Shown: positions 44,782 through 55,486 of the stretch, piece after piece
Numbering within the stretch: the first letter of the stretch is position 1
How the letters are laid out: each line of letters opens with the position of its first letter
Assembly: GCF_003312875.1 (NCBI RefSeq)
Contig: NZ_CP015163.1
Span: 8,556,001 to 8,620,000 of the forward strand
Length of the DNA: 64,000 nucleotides
From: Amycolatopsis albispora
GTDB taxonomy: Bacteria; Actinomycetota; Actinomycetes; Mycobacteriales; Pseudonocardiaceae
Direction of reading: 5' to 3'
Translations under genes and position numbers: made by a program
Notes under the pieces: model-generated
Database searches by the model: none
Told to the model about the DNA's origin: nothing
Seen by the model: the letters and a program-made list of their open reading frames with translations, nothing else

Positions 44782-45531
44782 GTGAGTGCGGAAGCCGGGA
44801 CACGCGTGGTGCCAGCGATCGAGCTGTGGGAGGTGACCAGGGAGTACGGCGAGCGGCAGGCCCGCGTGCGTGCGCTCGACCGCGTCAGCATCGGCTTCCC
44901 GCCCGGCACCTGGACTGCGGTGATGGGCCCGTCCGGCTCGGGCAAGTCCACCCTGCTGCACTGCGCGGCCGGGCTGGACCGGGTCACCGGCGGCCGGGTG
45001 GTGCTGCTGGGCAACGACATCACGCTGGCCACGGACAGCGCGCTCACCGCCCTGCGCCGCAGTGCGATCGGCTTTGTCTTCCAGAGCTTCAACCTGCTGG
45101 GCGCGCTGACCGCCGAGCAGAACGTCGCGCTGCCGCTGCGGCTGTCCGGCGCCAGGGTTTCCCGCGAGGAGGTGCACGCGGTGCTGGCATCGGTCGGGCT
45201 CGGCGACCGCGTCCGGCACCGCCCGCGTGAACTGTCCGGCGGGCAGCAGCAGCGGGTGGCGATCGCGCGCGCCATGGTGACCAGGCCCGCCGTGCTGTTC
45301 GCCGACGAGCCAACCGGCGCCCTGGATTCGAAGTCCGCGCGCGGGGTGCTGCACCTGCTTCGCGGCATGGTCGACCGGGCGCACCAGACCGTGGTGATGG
45401 TGACGCACGACCCGGTCGCCGCGGCCGCCGCCGACGCGGTGGTGTTCCTGTCCGACGGCCGGCTCGTCGACCAGCTGCTGCGGCCCACCGCCCGCGAGGT
45501 CGCCGACCGGCTCGCGAGCCTGGAGGCGTGA
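44782..45531 (+). CDS. ABC exporter ATPase, LolD/MacB type
   Basis: A 249-residue ATPase: Walker A GPSGSGKSTLL, Q-loop GFVFQSFNLL, signature LSGGQQQRVAIARA, Walker B AVLFADEPTGALD, H-loop VTHDP. This set is diagnostic of the MacB/LolCDE exporter family. GTG at 44782 gives a short extra N-terminus; GTG 44806 or 44809 is possible. Its TGA overlaps the ATG of the FtsX-type permease. With the divergent two-component system it looks like a self-contained stress- or peptide-responsive export module. Confidence 0.94.
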   Translation: MSAEAGTRVVPAIELWEVTREYGERQARVRALDRVSIGFPPGTWTAVMGPSGSGKSTLLHCAAGLDRVTGGRVVLLGNDITLATDSALTALRRSAIGFVFQSFNLLGALTAEQNVALPLRLSGARVSREEVHAVLASVGLGDRVRHRPRELSGGQQQRVAIARAMVTRPAVLFADEPTGALDSKSARGVLHLLRGMVDRAHQTVVMVTHDPVAAAAADAVVFLSDGRLVDQLLRPTAREVADRLASLEA

Positions 45532-47420
45532 TGCTGCGGCTTTCGCTGAGCACGTTCGGGGAGCGGCGCAGGCTGTTCGGGGGTGCGCTGCTCACCGTCG
45601 CGCTCGGGGTGGCGCTGGTGCAGTCGTCGCTGCTGGTGATGGGCTCGACGGCACGGGAACGCGTGCCGGACGGGCTCGACCAGGCCACCGCGGACCGGGT
45701 GCGGGCCGGGTTCGAGGGCGCGGCGACGCTGATGGGGATGACCGTGCTGCTGTCCGGTTTTCTCGGCTTCTTCATCGTCGGCTCCACCTTCGCCTTCACC
45801 GTGGCGCAGCGGCGGCGGGAACTCGCGCTGCTGCGCCTGGTCGGCGGCGGGCGCGGGCAGCTGTACCGGCTGTTGGTCGCCGAGGCGCTGCTGCTCGGCG
45901 TGACCGGCACCGCGCTCGGGGTGCCGCTCGGGGTGGTCGCGACCTGGCCGCAGTCGTGGTTGCTGAACGCGCTCGGCCTGGTGCCGGACGGCTTCTCGGC
46001 GGCGTGGGAACCACGCGTGCTGTGGGTGTCGGGCTTCGTCGGTATCGGCGTGTCACTGCTCGGCGTGCTCAGCGCGGCCCGGCGCGCGTCGCGGGTCCGG
46101 CCGCTGGAAGCCTTGCGGGACAGCGGTTCCGTGCAGCGGGTGATGACCGTCGGCCGCTGGTTCACCGGGTTGTCCATGGTGGCCTTCTGCGCCGGGCTGG
46201 TGGTGCTGGCGCAGCGGGTCGAGCTGGCGGGCGCGCTGGCGATGTCCATGCTGGTGGCCATCGTCGGCGCGACCGGGCTGAGCGTGCTGAGCCCGCTGGT
46301 GGTGCCGCTGGCCGGGCGCGTGCTGGGACTGCTGCTGCGCGCGACGGTGCTGGGGGAGATCGCCGAGGCCAACCTGCGTGACGGGGTGCGCCGCAGCGCG
46401 TCCACCGCCGCGCCGCTGATCGTGCTGACCGGCCTGGTGCTCGGGCTGGCGGGCACCATGGCCTCGCTGTCCGAGCTGAGCGAGCAGGAGCAGCGGCGCA
46501 CCACGGTCGGTGATCTGGTGGTCGAGTCGACCGGTGCCGAGGCCGACCGCATCGCGTCGATTCCCGGCGTGGCCGGGGTTTCGGTGGAGGTCACCGTGCC
46601 CATCCGCATCCAGGCCGAGCTGCGGGAGGAGGGCTGGGCCCGCACCGAGCGCTACTACGACGGGCTGACCGTGATCGACCCGGCCGCCTACCAGCAGGCG
46701 CACCTGATCCGGCCACGCGCGGGGGACCTGGCCGAGCTGCGTGGGGACACCATCGCGGTGGGGCCCGCGCTGGTGAGCGAGGGCATCCGGATCGGCGATT
46801 CGGTGCGCGCGAGTTTTCCCGGCGGGGAACGGGAACTGCGGGTGGTGGCGGCGATGCCGGAGACCGTCGCGGAGGGCGCCACCTTCCTGCTGCCCAGGGA
46901 CGCCGTGCCCGCCGGGATCGTCGCCGAATCACCAGCCGTTTCGGTGGTGCGCCTGGCACCGGGAGCCGATCCGGCCATTGTGGACATCGGCCGAGTGTCC
47001 ACAATGGCCGATTGGGTCGCGGCCGACGTCGAGAAGCAGCAACAGGACAACACCGCGTTCCTGGCCGCGCTGATGGGCCTGTCCGGGCTGTACGCGGCGG
47101 TGGCCGTGGTCAACGCGGTGGTGATGGCCGGGGCCGAGCGCGGGGTGGAGTTCGCCGCGGCCCGCGTCACCGGGCTGACCCGGCGGCAGGTGGTGTGGAT
47201 GGCGCTGATCGAGGCCTGGGCGGTCACCGCGATCGGGCTGGGGCTGGGCTGCCTCACCCTGGCCGGGGTGCTGGTCGGCATGCCGGTGGTGGCGGTGCCG
47301 TGGCGGCTGCTGGGCTTTCTCGCCGCCGGTGCGTTCACCGCGGTCGGCGTGACCAGCGTGTGGACCACCCTGCTGGCGACGCGGCCGTCCCCGGTTTCCC
47401 TGGTGGCGGCGCGTGAGTGA
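45531..47420 (+). CDS. FtsX-like ABC permease
   Basis: A 629-residue permease with the actinobacterial double FtsX layout: the first four-helix FtsX domain (about 15-230), internal helices, a large extracytoplasmic MacB-like domain (about 305-480) and a second FtsX domain (about 500-625; ALMGLSGLYAAVAVVNAVVMAG). It probably exports or extrudes peptides or lipids rather than importing. ATG at 45531 overlaps the ATPase stop; a GTG three bases earlier is in frame. A perfect 15-base inverted repeat interrupts the coding region near 46972-47010. Confidence 0.93.
   Translation: MLRLSLSTFGERRRLFGGALLTVALGVALVQSSLLVMGSTARERVPDGLDQATADRVRAGFEGAATLMGMTVLLSGFLGFFIVGSTFAFTVAQRRRELALLRLVGGGRGQLYRLLVAEALLLGVTGTALGVPLGVVATWPQSWLLNALGLVPDGFSAAWEPRVLWVSGFVGIGVSLLGVLSAARRASRVRPLEALRDSGSVQRVMTVGRWFTGLSMVAFCAGLVVLAQRVELAGALAMSMLVAIVGATGLSVLSPLVVPLAGRVLGLLLRATVLGEIAEANLRDGVRRSASTAAPLIVLTGLVLGLAGTMASLSELSEQEQRRTTVGDLVVESTGAEADRIASIPGVAGVSVEVTVPIRIQAELREEGWARTERYYDGLTVIDPAAYQQAHLIRPRAGDLAELRGDTIAVGPALVSEGIRIGDSVRASFPGGERELRVVAAMPETVAEGATFLLPRDAVPAGIVAESPAVSVVRLAPGADPAIVDIGRVSTMADWVAADVEKQQQDNTAFLAALMGLSGLYAAVAVVNAVVMAGAERGVEFAAARVTGLTRRQVVWMALIEAWAVTAIGLGLGCLTLAGVLVGMPVVAVPWRLLGFLAAGAFTAVGVTSVWTTLLATRPSPVSLVAARE
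46972..47010. repeat. 15-base perfect inverted repeat inside the FtsX gene
   Basis: CGGCCATTGTGGACA (46972-46986) and its exact complement (46996-47010) flank a 9-base loop, within codons of the extracytoplasmic domain. The stem forces the unusual codon ATT and ACA-ATG in an otherwise GC-ending gene. No T-run follows. Confidence 0.75.
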
Positions 47421-48038
47421 TCAGGCGAGGTGCCGCAGCAGCCGGGCGAGCTGCTCGGCGAACTCGTCGCCGAACTCCGGCGAAGCGGGATCGGTGTCGC
47501 ACACCAGCCGCGCGACCCTGGGCAGCATCCACGGTGCGGCCGCCGCGCCCATCAGCGCCAGCAGCAGGTGCCGCGGGTCGAGATCGGCCGGGAAGTCACC
47601 CGCGGCCTGCCGTCCGCGCAGGTAGTCGACCTGCGCGCGGAGGAACTCGCGCTGCTCGTCCTCACCGTGGGCGCCGGGACCGGTGTCGTTGAGGTTCTCC
47701 CAGATGAACAACCGGGCCCCGTCCTGGTCGGCCAGGCTGTCGCGGACAAAACCCGCCACCACCTCCGCGGTGCTCGCCGCCGGGTCGGCGATGCCGCGGT
47801 TGCGCTGGAAGACCGCGCCCGCGACCTCGGCGTACAGCCCTTCCTTGCCGCCGAAGTAGTACGAGATCAGCTGCTTGTTGATCCCCGCCTTCGCGGCTAT
47901 CTCGCCGACCCGCGCCGCGGTGAAGCCCTTCGCGCCGAACTCGGCCTTCGCCGCCTCGAGAATGCGCGCCTTGGTGCGTTCGGCGTCACGCTGGCGGTCT
48001 TCTGGCGCGGGGGAGCGGCGGGTCCGGGGCTCTGGCAC
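47421..48038 (-). CDS. TetR-family transcriptional regulator
   Basis: A 205-residue regulator. The N-terminal helix-turn-helix (about 20-66) reads TKARILEAAKAEFGAKGFTAARVGEIAAKAGINKQLISYYFGGKEGLYAEV. The C-terminal helical domain (about 80-200) binds an unknown ligand. GTG at 48038. Divergent from the FAD monooxygenase with only 63 bases between. A perfect dyad in that gap overlaps the monooxygenase promoter, so repression of the monooxygenase, relieved by its substrate, is the natural model. The 3' end abuts the FtsX gene (convergent). Confidence 0.93.
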   Translation of the reverse strand: MPEPRTRRSPAPEDRQRDAERTKARILEAAKAEFGAKGFTAARVGEIAAKAGINKQLISYYFGGKEGLYAEVAGAVFQRNRGIADPAASTAEVVAGFVRDSLADQDGARLFIWENLNDTGPGAHGEDEQREFLRAQVDYLRGRQAAGDFPADLDPRHLLLALMGAAAAPWMLPRVARLVCDTDPASPEFGDEFAEQLARLLRHLA

Positions 48039-48066
48039 GCCGTCACGGTATCAGTCAGCTACTCGG

Positions 48067-48095
48067 TTGACTTAATCATCCGTGTGGATGATTAT
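48067..48095 (+). promoter_or_regulatory. Monooxygenase promoter covered by a TetR-type operator
   Basis: TTGACT (48067-48072), a 17-base spacer and GATTAT (48090-48095) form a near-consensus promoter. The dyad TAATCATCC-GTGT-GGATGATTA (48073-48094, perfect 9-base arms) fills the spacer and -10. Transcription would start about at the ATG at 48102, so the message is probably leaderless. Confidence 0.7.
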
Positions 48096-48101
48096 GGGCG
48101 C

Positions 48102-49340
48102 ATGACAACGTTGCGAGTGGGGATCATCGGTGGCGGCACGGGCGGGCTCTGCCTGGCGCACGGGCTGCGGCGCGCGGGGGTGGAGGTGGCGGTCTACGAA
48201 CGCAGCCGCAGCCGGACCGAACGGCTGCAGGGCTACCGCGTGCACATCAACCCGCACGGCGCGCGGGCACTGCACGCCTGCCTGCCGCCGTCGCTGTGGG
48301 AGCGGTTCGTGGCCACCTCGGGTGATGGTGGCGCGTTCGGCTTCCTGACCGAGCAGCTCAAGGAACTGCTGGTGATCGACACTGACCCCGGACCCGATCC
48401 GGTGCGCGCGCACCATTCGGTCAGCCGGATCACCCTGCACCAGCTGCTGTCCGCCGAGCTGGACGGCATCCTGCACCACGGCAAGGAGTTCGTCCGGTAC
48501 GCCGACGGTGGCCGCCGGATCTGCTTCGCCGACGGCACCGAGGCCGAAGCCGACGTGCTGATCGGCGCGGACGGCGCGAACTCCCGGGTGCGGGCCCAGT
48601 TCCTGCCGCACGCGACCCGGGTGGACACCGGCATCCGCGCCATCGTGGGCAAGCTCCCGCTGCGTGACGCGAACCTGCCCCGGCGGCTCGCCGAGGGCCC
48701 GAACACGATCATGCCGCGCAAGGACTGCGGCATGTTCACCGCGCCGCACGAGAGTCCCGGTGTGGATGACGAGACGGCGTCGCTGGAACCGGAGTTGTTC
48801 GGCAACACCGAGGGCTACCTGATGTGGTCCTTCGCCGCCCGGCGGGAGTTCTACCGGCGTGAGCTGTCCGAACTGGACGGTGACGGGCTCAAGTCGGTGG
48901 TGCGCGGGCACATCCGCGACTGGCACCCGGAACTGGACCGGATCGTCGAGCGGTCACCGGCCGCCGCGGTCTCGCTGGTGCCGATCCTGACCTCGGAACC
49001 GGTCGAGCCGTGGGAGCCGGGCCGCGTGACCCTGCTCGGCGACGCGGCGCACAGCATGACCCCGTTCCGCGGCATCGGCGCCAACACCGCGCTGCGGGAC
49101 GCGGAACTGCTCTGCGCCGAGCTGTCCCGCGGCGGGAGCAGTGCCGTCGCCGCCATCGGCAACTACGAGGAACGCATGCGCGACTACGGTTTCGCGGCCG
49201 TGCGTGCGTCCAGGCGGTCCGCCGAGCAGTTCGTCTCCGGCAACGCCGCCGCGCGCCTGGCCTTCCGCGGCGCGCTCCGGTTCCTCACCGCCGTGCCACC
49301 GCTCAAGCGGCGCGCCTTCGCCGAGCACGGCACGGACTAG
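48102..49340 (+). CDS. FAD-dependent aromatic monooxygenase (PHBH/TetX-like)
   Basis: A 412-residue flavin monooxygenase: the N-terminal FAD site is RVGIIGGGTGGLCLAHGLRRAG, the DG motif lies in DVLIGADGANSRVR, and the GD motif is VTLLGDAAHSMTPFRGIGANTALRDAELL. It has no signal peptide. Members hydroxylate aromatic compounds or inactivate drugs such as tetracyclines and rifamycins; substrate here unknown. ATG at 48102 has no Shine-Dalgarno sequence but sits at the predicted transcript start. The open frame upstream runs antisense to the TetR gene and is rejected. Confidence 0.93.
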   Translation: MTTLRVGIIGGGTGGLCLAHGLRRAGVEVAVYERSRSRTERLQGYRVHINPHGARALHACLPPSLWERFVATSGDGGAFGFLTEQLKELLVIDTDPGPDPVRAHHSVSRITLHQLLSAELDGILHHGKEFVRYADGGRRICFADGTEAEADVLIGADGANSRVRAQFLPHATRVDTGIRAIVGKLPLRDANLPRRLAEGPNTIMPRKDCGMFTAPHESPGVDDETASLEPELFGNTEGYLMWSFAARREFYRRELSELDGDGLKSVVRGHIRDWHPELDRIVERSPAAAVSLVPILTSEPVEPWEPGRVTLLGDAAHSMTPFRGIGANTALRDAELLCAELSRGGSSAVAAIGNYEERMRDYGFAAVRASRRSAEQFVSGNAAARLAFRGALRFLTAVPPLKRRAFAEHGTD

Positions 49341-49356
49341 CCCGAACCAACACGGA

Positions 49357-50631
49357 CTAACGCAGTTCGCTGCCCTTGGTTTCGGGCAGCCGCAGGATCA
49401 CCAGGAAGGCGACCGCGGCGCCGACGGCCACGTAGATGAAGAACAGGTTCGGCTGGCCCATCGTGGACAGCCAGCTGATCAGCAGCGGCGCGGTACCACC
49501 GAAGACCGCGACGGTCAGGTTGTACCAGGCGCCGATGCCCAGCGCGCGCAGCTCGGTCGGGAACAGTTCCGACATGATGGCGGGCGCGATCGACGTCATC
49601 GCGGTGTACAGGCCGAGTCCGACGCAGAACACCACCAGCAGGTTGCCGAACCCGGGCCGTACCAGCGAGGACAGCGGGATGATCAGGATCGCGGTGGCCG
49701 CCGACCACACCAGCAGCTGCGGCTTGCGCCCGTAGCGGTCGGCCAGCGCGCCCATCGGGTACTGCAGCGCGACGAACAGGGCGGTGGCGATCGACAGCGC
49801 CAGGAACACCTCGGTGTCGTCGGCCTTGCGGGTCTTCACCGCGAACGGGGTCAGCGCGCTGAAGAAGGTGTAGTAGCAGAGCGTGGACAGCATGGTGAAG
49901 CCGATCAGCCTGCCGACCGACTTCGGGTGCTCGCGCAGCGTGGTCAGCAGCGGCCGCTCCACCCGGCGCGCGGTGGACTTGTTCTCCTCGAACTGCTCGG
50001 TCTCGGCGAGGCTGCGCCGCAGCCACAACCCGATCAGGCCGAGCACACCGCCGAGCAGGAACGGGATGCGCCAGCCCCAGGAGTTCAGGTCCTCCTTGGA
50101 CAGTGTTTCGGCGAGCAGGTAACCGAGCACGGAGGCGAGCAGAACCGCGGTGCCGGTGGAGATGTAGAAGAAGGAGGAGTACCGGCCGCGGCGCGGGGCC
50201 GGGGCGATCTCGCCGAGGTAGGCCGAGGCGTTCGACACCTCACCGCCGAGCGAGAGGCCCTGCGCCACCCTGGCCAGCAACAGCAGGAGCGGCGCCAGCC
50301 AGCCGACCTGCTCGTAGGTGGGCAGCACGCCGATCATCACCGAGCCGCCGGCCATCAGCACGATGGTCAGGATCATCGCGGGCTTGCGGCCGCGGAGGTC
50401 GGCGAACCGGCCCAGCAGGTAGCCGCCGAGCGGGCGGAAGAAGAACGCCAGCGCGTAGGTGGCGAAAGTGTTCACCTGGGACAGTTCGCCCGGGAAGAAG
50501 GCGGCGGCGAAGTAGATGCTGAAGGTGGCGTAGATGGTCCAGTCGAACCATTCGAGCGCGTTGCCCACGCTGGCCGCGAACAGTTTCCTGACCGGAAGCC
50601 GGTGCTGTACCTCGGGACTCGACTCGACCAT
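49357..50631 (-). CDS. MFS transporter, metabolite:H+ symporter (MHS) family
   Basis: A 424-residue, 12-helix transporter. The N-terminus ASVGNALEWFDWTIYATFSIYFAAAFFP is the MHS hallmark (ProP, KgtP, ShiA). Loop motifs are GRFADLRGRKPAM and GALADRYGRKPQL, and the end is RLPETKGSEL. Imports a carboxylate, betaine or aromatic acid with protons; which one is unknown. ATG at 50631 with GGAGGTCAGCC. It converges on the FAD monooxygenase with 16 bases between, which might link uptake and hydroxylation of the same compound (speculative). Confidence 0.93.
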   Translation of the reverse strand: MVESSPEVQHRLPVRKLFAASVGNALEWFDWTIYATFSIYFAAAFFPGELSQVNTFATYALAFFFRPLGGYLLGRFADLRGRKPAMILTIVLMAGGSVMIGVLPTYEQVGWLAPLLLLLARVAQGLSLGGEVSNASAYLGEIAPAPRRGRYSSFFYISTGTAVLLASVLGYLLAETLSKEDLNSWGWRIPFLLGGVLGLIGLWLRRSLAETEQFEENKSTARRVERPLLTTLREHPKSVGRLIGFTMLSTLCYYTFFSALTPFAVKTRKADDTEVFLALSIATALFVALQYPMGALADRYGRKPQLLVWSAATAILIIPLSSLVRPGFGNLLVVFCVGLGLYTAMTSIAPAIMSELFPTELRALGIGAWYNLTVAVFGGTAPLLISWLSTMGQPNLFFIYVAVGAAVAFLVILRLPETKGSELR

Positions 50632-50726
50632 GGCTGACCTCCGTGCTCGGTCCGGTTGAGCCAGGACCCTGCCACACGGATGGGTGAGTGGGAAGATCCC
50701 CGTTCCACCCCTTGGTCGTGTCTCGG

Positions 50727-52856
<2,130 letters not shown>

Positions 52857-53018
52857 GCCACCACCTCTACCCCATGGCACCGACAGCCCCGCGACCGGTG
52901 CGCCTGTGATGCAGGTCACTCGCCCGTCATTCCGCCCCGGTGCCCGGCTCTGTTCTGGGTGTACCGCCTCCGTTCCCCCGGAGAAGCCGGTACCCGGCGG
53001 TTCCCCCAGGCCGCCGGA

Positions 53019-53063
53019 GCGCGGTGCGCGGGCTCTCCGGTGCGGACACCCCGCGCACCGCGC
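53019..53063 (+). promoter_or_regulatory. Strong hairpin in the nadD leader
   Basis: GCGCGGTGCGCGGG (53019-53032) and CCCGCGCACCGCGC (53050-53063) are perfect 14-base inverted arms with a 17-base loop, ending 31 bases before the nadD ATG. No T-run follows. It lies in the 238-base divergent gap with the RecQ gene and might be a leader structure or an operator. The rest of the gap shows nothing recognisable. Confidence 0.5.
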
Positions 53064-53094
53064 CCTCTCTCCGGGGCACGTACGCTGCCTGTTC

Positions 53095-53694
53095 ATGCCA
53101 GACCGGCGTCGAATCGGGGTCATGGGCGGGACGTTCGACCCCGTCCACCACGGACACCTCGTCGCGGCCAGCGAGGTGCAGTCGCGCTTCGGCCTCGACG
53201 AGGTCATCTTCGTGCCGACGGGCCAGCCGTGGCAGAAGTCCGACCGGGTGGTCACCCGCGCCGAGGACCGCTACCTGATGACGGTGATCGCCACCGCGTC
53301 CAACCCGGTGTTCTCGGTCAGCCGGGTGGACATCGACCGCGGCGGCCAGACCTACACCGTGGACACCCTGCGCGACCTGCGTGCCGAGTACCCGGACACC
53401 GAGCTCCACTTCATCACCGGCGCCGACGCGCTCGAGCAGATCCTCACCTGGCGCAACGCCGACGAGCTGTTCGACCTGGCCCACTTCATCGGCGTGACCC
53501 GGCCCGGCTACCACCTCAACGACCACCACCTGCCCAGCGGCAAGGTCAGCCTGGTCGAGGTGACCGCGATGGCGATCTCGTCCACCGGCTGCCGCGAACG
53601 GGTCGAGCAGGGCGAGCCGGTCTGGTACCTGGTGCCCGACGGGGTGGTCCGCTACATCGACAAACGCGGGCTGTACCGGCAGGCCAAGCCCTAG
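53095..53694 (+). CDS. nadD: Nicotinate-nucleotide adenylyltransferase
   Basis: A 199-residue cytoplasmic enzyme forming nicotinate adenine dinucleotide in NAD synthesis. The nucleotidyltransferase motif is [20 protein letters not shown] (HxGH). The ATP-handling C-terminal motif is [12 protein letters not shown] (ISST-type). Length is typical. ATG at 53095. First gene of the backbone operon nadD-rsfS-gpgP-octT-degV. Confidence 0.97.
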   Translation: MPDRRRIGVMGGTFDPVHHGHLVAASEVQSRFGLDEVIFVPTGQPWQKSDRVVTRAEDRYLMTVIATASNPVFSVSRVDIDRGGQTYTVDTLRDLRAEYPDTELHFITGADALEQILTWRNADELFDLAHFIGVTRPGYHLNDHHLPSGKVSLVEVTAMAISSTGCRERVEQGEPVWYLVPDGVVRYIDKRGLYRQAKP

Positions 53695-53738
53695 CGGGTA
53701 CCCTCATCGGGCGCATCCGTTTACCCGAAGGAGCCCTG

Positions 53739-54140
53739 TTGACCGCCACGTCCGAAGCCCGCGAACTGGCCGTCACCGCCGCACACGCGGCGGCGGACAA
53801 GAAGGCGTCGAACGTGGTCGTGCTGGACGTCTCCGACCAGCTCGTCATCACCGACGCCTTCGTGATCGCCTCGGCCCCCAACGAACGCCAGGTCGGCGCC
53901 ATCGTCGACAACGTGGAGGAGAAGCTCCGCGAAGCCGGGCACAAGCCGGTCCGCCGCGAAGGCGCGCGGGAAGGCCGCTGGGTGCTGCTCGACTTCGTCG
54001 ACGTCGTGGTGCACGTCCAGCACGACGAGGAGCGCTCGTTCTACGGGCTCGAACGGCTGTGGAAGGACTGCCCCCGCATCGAGGTCGACGGCCTGCCCGT
54101 GGCCGACGCCGAGGAGGAGCCGGCCGGGGAGCGCCCGTGA
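53739..54140 (+). CDS. rsfS: Ribosomal silencing factor RsfS
   Basis: A 133-residue protein that binds L14 and blocks 30S-50S joining under starvation. Family stretches are SNVVVLDVSDQLVITDAFVIASAPNERQVGAIVDNVEE, then REGAREGRWVLLDFVDVVVHVQ and ERSFYGLERLWKDC. The TTG at 53739 is preceded by GAAGGAG, which decides the start. Its end overlaps gpgP (GTGA). The acidic Glu/Pro-rich tail is unremarkable. Confidence 0.97.
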   Translation: MTATSEARELAVTAAHAAADKKASNVVVLDVSDQLVITDAFVIASAPNERQVGAIVDNVEEKLREAGHKPVRREGAREGRWVLLDFVDVVVHVQHDEERSFYGLERLWKDCPRIEVDGLPVADAEEEPAGERP

Positions 54141-54742
54141 CCCAGCGGCTGGTGCTGTGGCGGCACGGTGAAACCGACTACAACGCCGCCGGCCGCATGC
54201 AGGGCCACCTCGACTCCGCGCTGACCCAGGTCGGCTGGAACCAGGCGCGGTTCGCCGCGCCCGCGCTCGCCCGCTTCTCGCCGGAGCTGGTGATCGCCTC
54301 CGACCTCCACCGCGCCACCGACACCGCCACCGTGCTCACCGAGGCGATCGGCGTGCCGCTGCGCATCGACAAGCGCCTGCGCGAGACGCACCTCGGCGAG
54401 TGGCAGGGGCTCACCGGCGCCGAAGTGGACGCCAAGTACCCCGGTGAGCGGGACCTCTGGCGCACCGATGCCACCTGGGCGCCGCCCGGCGGCGAGTCGC
54501 GGGTGGACGTGGCCGACCGCGCGTACGAGGTGGTCGCCGACCTGATGGCCGCCGACGCCGGGCACACCGTGCTGCTCGCCGCGCACGGCGGCCTGATCAC
54601 CGCGCTGACCGCCCGGCTGCTCGGGCTGCCGGTCGAGGCGTGGCCGACGCTCGGCGGCATCTCGAACTGCCACTGGGTGGAGCTGGGGCGCCGCAACGAC
54701 ATGTGGCGGCTGATCGCGTACAACGCCGGCATCACCGGGTGA
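54137..54742 (+). CDS. gpgP: Glucosyl-3-phosphoglycerate phosphatase (histidine phosphatase family)
   Basis: A 201-residue enzyme of the phosphoglycerate-mutase-like superfamily. The phospho-His motif is LVLWRHGETDYN, and the second catalytic His lies in VLLAAHGGLITAL. General family assignment is certain. The specific one rests on synteny: in M. tuberculosis the same nadD-rsfS-gpgP-octT order occurs (Rv2421c-Rv2418c), where GpgP dephosphorylates glucosyl-3-phosphoglycerate in methylglucose lipopolysaccharide synthesis. GTG overlaps the rsfS stop and its own stop overlaps octT. Confidence 0.85.
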   Translation: MTQRLVLWRHGETDYNAAGRMQGHLDSALTQVGWNQARFAAPALARFSPELVIASDLHRATDTATVLTEAIGVPLRIDKRLRETHLGEWQGLTGAEVDAKYPGERDLWRTDATWAPPGGESRVDVADRAYEVVADLMAADAGHTVLLAAHGGLITALTARLLGLPVEAWPTLGGISNCHWVELGRRNDMWRLIAYNAGITG

Positions 54743-55476
54743 AGCCGCGGCTGCTGGTCTTCGGGGATTCGCTGAGCTTCCACGGCCCCGATCACGAATA
54801 CGCGGCCGACGAACCCCGGCTCTGGCCCAACGTCGCCGCCGACGCGCTCGGCGGCACCGCCGACCTGGTGGCCGGGGTCGGCTGGAACGCGCGTGACCTG
54901 TGGTGGTCGCTGACCGGCGACCCGCGTGTCTGGGCCGACCTGCACCACGTCGACGCGGTGATCCTCGCGATCGGCAGCATGGACACCCTGCCGTCGCCGC
55001 TGCCCACGTACCTGCGCACCGGCCTGCGGTACCTCCGCCCGGACGGCCTGCGCCGTGTCGCCCGGCGCGCCTACCAGGCCGCGCAGCCGCGGCTGGCGGT
55101 GGCGCTGCGCGGGCGCCCGACCGTGCTGCCCGCCGCGTTGACCGTGCGGTACCTGGATCTTTCGGTGGAGGCGTTGCGCACGCTGCGCCCGTCGCTGCCA
55201 ATCGTCGGCGTGCTGCCGTCGGTGCACCGTGCCGCGTCCTACGGCGGGGTGCACACCGCCCGCGCCGGTGCCGCGGCCGCGATGGCCGAGTGGGCGCGTC
55301 GGCGCGAAGTCCCCATGCTGGACCTCTCCGCCGTGGTCGGGCCGCACGTGCTCGGCGGCCACGGCAATCCCGACGGCATGCACTGGGGCTGGGCGGGACA
55401 CGCCGCGGTGGGCGCCGAAATGGCAAAACTCGTCGCGCCCTTGTTGTTCACCGAAGAACCACGCGAGGCACCGTAG
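54739..55476 (+). CDS. octT: SGNH-fold octanoyltransferase, OctT-like
   Basis: A 245-residue cytoplasmic SGNH protein. Block I is LLVFGDSLSFHGPDHEY with the nucleophilic Ser. Block V is GNPDGMHWGWAGHAAVG with the Asp-x-x-His pair. In mycobacteria the gene at this place (Rv2418c) transfers octanoate onto diglucosylglycerate, the first acylation of methylglucose lipopolysaccharide. Assignment here is by synteny plus the SGNH motifs. No signal peptide, unlike the SGNH pair at 2.8-4.6 kb. GTG at 54739 overlaps gpgP (GTGA). Confidence 0.8.
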   Translation: MKPRLLVFGDSLSFHGPDHEYAADEPRLWPNVAADALGGTADLVAGVGWNARDLWWSLTGDPRVWADLHHVDAVILAIGSMDTLPSPLPTYLRTGLRYLRPDGLRRVARRAYQAAQPRLAVALRGRPTVLPAALTVRYLDLSVEALRTLRPSLPIVGVLPSVHRAASYGGVHTARAGAAAAMAEWARRREVPMLDLSAVVGPHVLGGHGNPDGMHWGWAGHAAVGAEMAKLVAPLLFTEEPREAP

Positions 55477-55486
55477 GCTGGTGGCC

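Noticed and set aside
49141..50637. A 498-codon plus-strand frame over the MHS transporter
   Set aside because: The Gln/Arg/His-rich product has no motif. The opposite strand shows 12 membrane helices and MHS signatures.
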